NCBI GenBank assembly: GCA_900754715.1 | Contig: CAAEDX010000169.1 | Location: 1-8,985 of the forward strand | Length of the DNA stretch: 8,985 nucleotides | Source of the DNA: Erysipelotrichaceae bacterium | Lineage (GTDB): Bacteria; Bacillota_I; Bacilli_A; Erysipelotrichales; Erysipelotrichaceae | Direction: 5' to 3' | Shown here: in pieces, positions 6,419-8,985 of the stretch | Layout of the letters: the number at the start of each line of letters is the position of its first letter | How positions within the stretch are numbered: the stretch's first letter is position 1 | Program-made: the position numbers and the translations under genes | Notes under the pieces: model-generated | Told to the model about the DNA's origin: nothing | Databases searched by the model: none | The model's input: the letters and a program-made list of their open reading frames with translations, nothing else

Positions 6419-8248
6419 TTGAAGAATACATATCTGAAAGATTTCCACGAAGGCCGTTCGCTGGACGCGTATCGGCATTTCGGCGCTCACCCGGAACGAG
6501 AGGGCGTGCGTTTTACCGTCTACGCGCCGAGCGCGCAGGCCATTCAGGTGATCGGGTCATTTGATGACTGGGAATGCGAAGGGCATGAGATGAAGAAGGT
6601 GGATGAGCGCGGTACCTGGAGCCTGTATATCAAAGGCGTCAAGGTCGGCGATTCCTATAAGTACCGCATCACGCAGGCCACTGGCCGCGTGGTGGACAAG
6701 ATGGATCCGTATGCATTCTACAGTGAGCTGCGTCCTAATACTGCCAGTGTCGTGGAAGATCTCAGCAACGATAGCTGGGAAGACGCAGAATGGCTGAAGT
6801 CCCGCTCCAAGAACTTTGATCGGCCGGTCAATATCTATGAGGTGCATATCGGCTCCTGGATGAAGGAAGAGGATGAAGACTTTGTCAATTACCGCAAGAT
6901 CGCAGGCAGACTGATCGAGTATGTGAAAGAAAATCACTTTACGCATATCGAGCTCATGCCGCTGTGTGAGTATCCTTTTGATGGATCCTGGGGCTATCAG
7001 TGCTCAGGCTATTATTCTGTGACCAGCCGTTATGGCACATGTCATGATCTGATGTACTTGGTCAACGAGGCACATAAGGCCGGCATCGGCGTCATCATGG
7101 ATTTCGTGCCAGTGCATTTTGTCAAGGATGATTTCTCGCTTTCATATTTTGATGGCACGGCACTGTATGAATATCCGCGGGCCCATGACGCAGACAGCCA
7201 GTGGGGCACGGCAAATTTTGATCTCTGGAAAGAAGAAGTGCGTTCTTTCCTGATGTCCGCGGCATCATTCTGGATCGATGTCTATCACTTTGATGGGCTG
7301 CGCATGGATGCCATTTCCAACGCGATCTTCTGGCATGGCAACAAACAGCTCGGGGTCAATGAAGGCGCGCTTGATTTTATCAAACGCATGAACTTCATGC
7401 TCAATGAGAAGTATAAAGGAAAGATCATGCTTATTGCCGAGGATTCCACGGATTTCCCAAATGTGACCAAGAGCACGCTGGACGGAGGGCTTGGCTTTGA
7501 CTATAAATGGGATCTGGGCTGGATGAATGATACGCTGAATTATCTGAAGAAAGATCCGGTATATCGCAAATGGCATCACAACAATATCACGTTCTCGATG
7601 GCATATTTCTATTCGGAGCGCTTCTTGATCGAGTTCAGCCATGATGAGGTCGTGCATGGCAAGGCGACCATCATCAATAAGATGTGGGGAACCTATGAAC
7701 AGAAGTTCGCACAGCTGCGCACGCTGTATCTGTACATGTTTACACACCCGGGCAAGAAGCTCAATTTCATGGGCAATGAGCTGGCGCATTGGCGTGAATG
7801 GGATGAGCAGAAAGAAAATGACTGGTTCCTGCTTTCTTATCCGGCACACGATGCGTTCCATAAGTACTTCGCATTGCTTGGTGAACTGTACACAGAAGAT
7901 CCGACATTGTATGAGAAGGATTACAGCTGGGAGAGCTTTGAATGGATCGATGCGGATAACGCGGATAAGAACATGTTCTCCTATCTGCGCAAAGGCAAGG
8001 ACAAAGACTATGTCATCATCCTCAATTTCTCTCCGAACATGTATAGACATGAGGTGTTCGGCGTAGCATCCAAAGGTTCGTATCGTGAGATCATCAATAC
8101 GGAGTGGGAACGTTTTGGCGGCACGCTGCCGGAACAGCCGCAGCAGTGTCACGCGGCTCGTGTCTCCCGCAACAACAAGCCTTATATGATCGAAGCGGAT
8201 ATCCCGCCCTTTGGCGGCGTATTGCTGGAAGTGCAGAAAGACGAATAA
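6419..8248 (+). CDS. glgB: 1,4-alpha-glucan (glycogen) branching enzyme, GH13
   Basis: This 609-residue enzyme makes alpha-1,6 branches in glycogen by cutting and re-attaching alpha-1,4 chains. A CBM48-type N-terminal domain (about 15-110, with HFGAHP and GSFDDW) precedes the GH13 barrel. Conserved regions are DFVPVH (D228, H233), DGLRMDA with nucleophile D297, IAEDST with acid/base E341, and FSHDEVVHGK with D409. The last is the hallmark separating GlgB from other GH13 enzymes. A C-terminal beta domain follows (about 500-605). It is at the short end for GlgB, which often has 620-730 residues, so it lacks the extra N1 domain. The start is TTG 6419, 5 bases after GGAGGAGGT (6405-6413); the next in-frame ATG would cut into the CBM48 domain. 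No other glycogen genes lie beside it in the window. Confidence 0.95.
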   Translation: MKNTYLKDFHEGRSLDAYRHFGAHPEREGVRFTVYAPSAQAIQVIGSFDDWECEGHEMKKVDERGTWSLYIKGVKVGDSYKYRITQATGRVVDKMDPYAFYSELRPNTASVVEDLSNDSWEDAEWLKSRSKNFDRPVNIYEVHIGSWMKEEDEDFVNYRKIAGRLIEYVKENHFTHIELMPLCEYPFDGSWGYQCSGYYSVTSRYGTCHDLMYLVNEAHKAGIGVIMDFVPVHFVKDDFSLSYFDGTALYEYPRAHDADSQWGTANFDLWKEEVRSFLMSAASFWIDVYHFDGLRMDAISNAIFWHGNKQLGVNEGALDFIKRMNFMLNEKYKGKIMLIAEDSTDFPNVTKSTLDGGLGFDYKWDLGWMNDTLNYLKKDPVYRKWHHNNITFSMAYFYSERFLIEFSHDEVVHGKATIINKMWGTYEQKFAQLRTLYLYMFTHPGKKLNFMGNELAHWREWDEQKENDWFLLSYPAHDAFHKYFALLGELYTEDPTLYEKDYSWESFEWIDADNADKNMFSYLRKGKDKDYVIILNFSPNMYRHEVFGVASKGSYREIINTEWERFGGTLPEQPQQCHAARVSRNNKPYMIEADIPPFGGVLLEVQKDE

Positions 8249-8253
8249 AGAAG

Positions 8254-8278
8254 AAAGAGCTGGCCGCAGCTCTTTTTT
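8254..8278 (+). terminator. Rho-independent terminator after glgB
   Basis: AAAGAGCTG (8254-8262) pairs perfectly with CAGCTCTTT (8267-8275) around a 4-base loop GCCG, and the T run covers 8273-8278. It begins 6 bases after the glgB stop codon. Confidence 0.88.
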
Positions 8279-8301
8279 CAAAAAGCGATCTGTCGTATAA
8301 T
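8274..8301 (+). promoter_or_regulatory. Promoter of the small membrane protein / GNAT pair
   Basis: A perfect TATAAT (8296-8301) lies 26 bases before the next start codon. The only -35 candidates, TTTTTC at 8274-8279 (spacer 16) or TTTTCA at 8275-8280 (spacer 15), sit in the T run of the glgB terminator and match the consensus weakly. The -10 box is convincing and the -35 box is not. Confidence 0.55.
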
Positions 8302-8327
8302 AATGAAAAAAGAAAGTGAGGGATAAC

Positions 8328-8582
8328 ATGGAGATCTTGATCGCGCTGCTTTTGTTCTTCTTGCTGATCCTGCTGTTTTTCCATCTGCTTCCATTTCTCA
8401 TTCCGCTGTTTTTGATCCTGCTGGCATTGAGCGTATACCGCAGCTACAAGGTCAGAAAGCAATTTCAGCAACATGCTGAGGATCCCCGGCCGCATGATCC
8501 GCGCGGACAAGATCATGAAGATGTCATCGATGTGGAATATACAGAAGAAACAGTGGATGATGAGAGGCAGGGAAGATCATGA
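8328..8582 (+). CDS. Small membrane-anchored hypothetical protein
   Basis: This is an 84-residue protein I do not recognise by name. Residues 3-37 are almost entirely Leu, Ile, Phe and other hydrophobics, long enough for a helical hairpin or one long membrane helix. A short basic stretch follows (YRSYKVRKQF, about 38-47), then a polar, acidic tail with DVIDVEYTEE. By the positive-inside rule the tail is probably cytoplasmic. ATG 8328 is preferred because GAGGG (8318-8322) lies 5 bases upstream. An in-frame GTG at 8316 would add four residues and overlap that ribosome site. The stop codon overlaps the next gene's ATG (ATGA at 8579-8582), so the two are translationally coupled. Its function cannot be read from sequence. 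Confidence 0.72.
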   Translation: MEILIALLLFFLLILLFFHLLPFLIPLFLILLALSVYRSYKVRKQFQQHAEDPRPHDPRGQDHEDVIDVEYTEETVDDERQGRS

Positions 8583-8985
8583 TCAGCCGCAATGCCGCGC
8601 AATATCGGGATGAGATCTTCCGTCTGTTAGAGCTCTCATATCCCAACATGCGCCGCCGTATGCTCGAAGCGCTGTTTGACCGCCGTTTCGAACCAAAGCG
8701 CTGTATGTTTATCGTGGATAACGGACGGGTGGTCAGTACGCTGCAGACCCATCGCACAGCCATGATGTTCATGGGGCGCTGCCTGGAAGTCTGTCTGATC
8801 GACCAGGTTGCGACACATCCGGATTATCGGCGCAGACATAAGATGAGCGAACTGATGGAAGCGGCGCTGGATGAATCGCAGCATAACCAGCTGTTCACCT
8901 TGATCTATGCCATGAATCCTCGCTTGTTTGAACGATATGGCTTTCGCACGGTACACAGCGGAAAGCGATATCTGCTGGCATCGCA
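8579..8985 (+). CDS. GNAT-family N-acetyltransferase (Eis-like N-terminal part), 3' end outside window
   Basis: An open frame of 135 codons starts at ATG 8579 and runs off the window. The middle resembles a GNAT acetyltransferase core. A strand-turn-strand section (RCMFIVDNGRVVSTLQTH) is followed by a central strand with LIDQVATHPDYRRR (about 73-86). The acetyl-CoA loop and helix come next (R84 to about 97, ending SELMEAALDES), then a later strand and the RLFERYGFR motif (about 115-123), which is common in GNATs. The order and the V-A-T-x-P-x-Y-R stretch resemble Eis-type proteins, which carry a second GNAT-like half, but the missing end prevents a test. The pyrophosphate loop reads R84-R85-R86-H87-K88-M89, so the Gly expected at 87 is His. 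The substrate is unknown. AGGGAA (8569-8574) is a weak ribosome site; coupling to the preceding gene by ATGA overlap is likely. Confidence 0.78.
   Translation, partial: MISRNAAQYRDEIFRLLELSYPNMRRRMLEALFDRRFEPKRCMFIVDNGRVVSTLQTHRTAMMFMGRCLEVCLIDQVATHPDYRRRHKMSELMEAALDESQHNQLFTLIYAMNPRLFERYGFRTVHSGKRYLLAS

Noticed and set aside
7265..8401. 378-codon open frame on the - strand opposite glgB
   Set aside because: It lies antisense to a clearly real GH13 gene, has the His/Arg/Ile-rich composition expected of a reverse shadow, shows no recognisable domain, and spans the glgB terminator and the next promoter.
1..8985. Apparent abundance of GATC (possible Dam-type methylation or replication signal)
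   Set aside because: Most occur where a codon ending in G precedes ATC (Ile), or in Asp-Leu/Asp-Gln-like pairs inside genes, so codon preference explains them. I saw no cluster in intergenic DNA.
1..8985. CRISPR arrays, insertion sequences, tRNA or rRNA genes, riboswitches
   Set aside because: I saw no regularly spaced repeats, no transposase-like frame or flanking terminal repeats, and no cloverleaf or rRNA stretches. Intergenic spaces are too short for common large riboswitches.

Overview
The window looks like an ordinary chromosomal segment of a low-to-mid GC Bacillota, plausibly from the Erysipelotrichales or a related gut Firmicute. This rests on the MreB/TagO cell-wall pair, sigma-A type promoters, strong AGGAGG-type ribosome binding sites, rho-independent terminators and a cre-like (CcpA) site. 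The lineage is an inference from gene style and codon use, not a search result. All genes I can support are on the + strand, and no intergenic stretch exceeds about 160 bases.

Layout. (1) 2-127: the last 41 codons of an MreB/Mbl actin homologue, followed after 9 bases by a TagO/WecA-type undecaprenyl-phosphate sugar-1-phosphate transferase (137-1219). A terminator overlaps the end of the latter, with the stop codon in its loop. (2) 1250-5432: a self-contained drug-exporter-like operon. It has a perfect-hexamer sigma-A promoter with operator-like repeats at the start site, a MarR-family regulator (1327-1755), and two half-size ABC exporter subunits (1769-3514 and 3507-5372). A strong two-tier terminator closes it (5383-5432). 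(3) 5474-6291: an AIM24-family protein with its own promoter. (4) 6292-8278: a cre-like site, then a glycogen branching enzyme gene (glgB) with a TTG start and a strong RBS, then a terminator. (5) 8296-8985: a promoter, a small membrane-anchored hypothetical protein, and a GNAT-type acetyltransferase that overlaps it by ATGA and runs off the window.

How the genes work together. MreB guides the wall-synthesis machinery and TagO starts wall-polymer assembly, so those two belong to one process. The MarR-ABC-ABC block is a typical regulated heterodimeric exporter. Every departure from the ABC consensus (Walker A Gly to Ala, catalytic Glu to Asp, switch His to Gln, and LSQGQ in the partner) falls into the same composite nucleotide site. 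The other site is canonical, as in TM287/288 and BmrCD-type exporters. glgB has no other glycogen genes beside it in the window, and the cre-like site suggests control by carbon supply.

I found no clear undescribed system. The points most worth a second look are the exporter's asymmetric sites, the cre-like element before glgB, the operator at the marR promoter, and the acetyl-CoA loop of the terminal acetyltransferase, which lacks its usual glycine.
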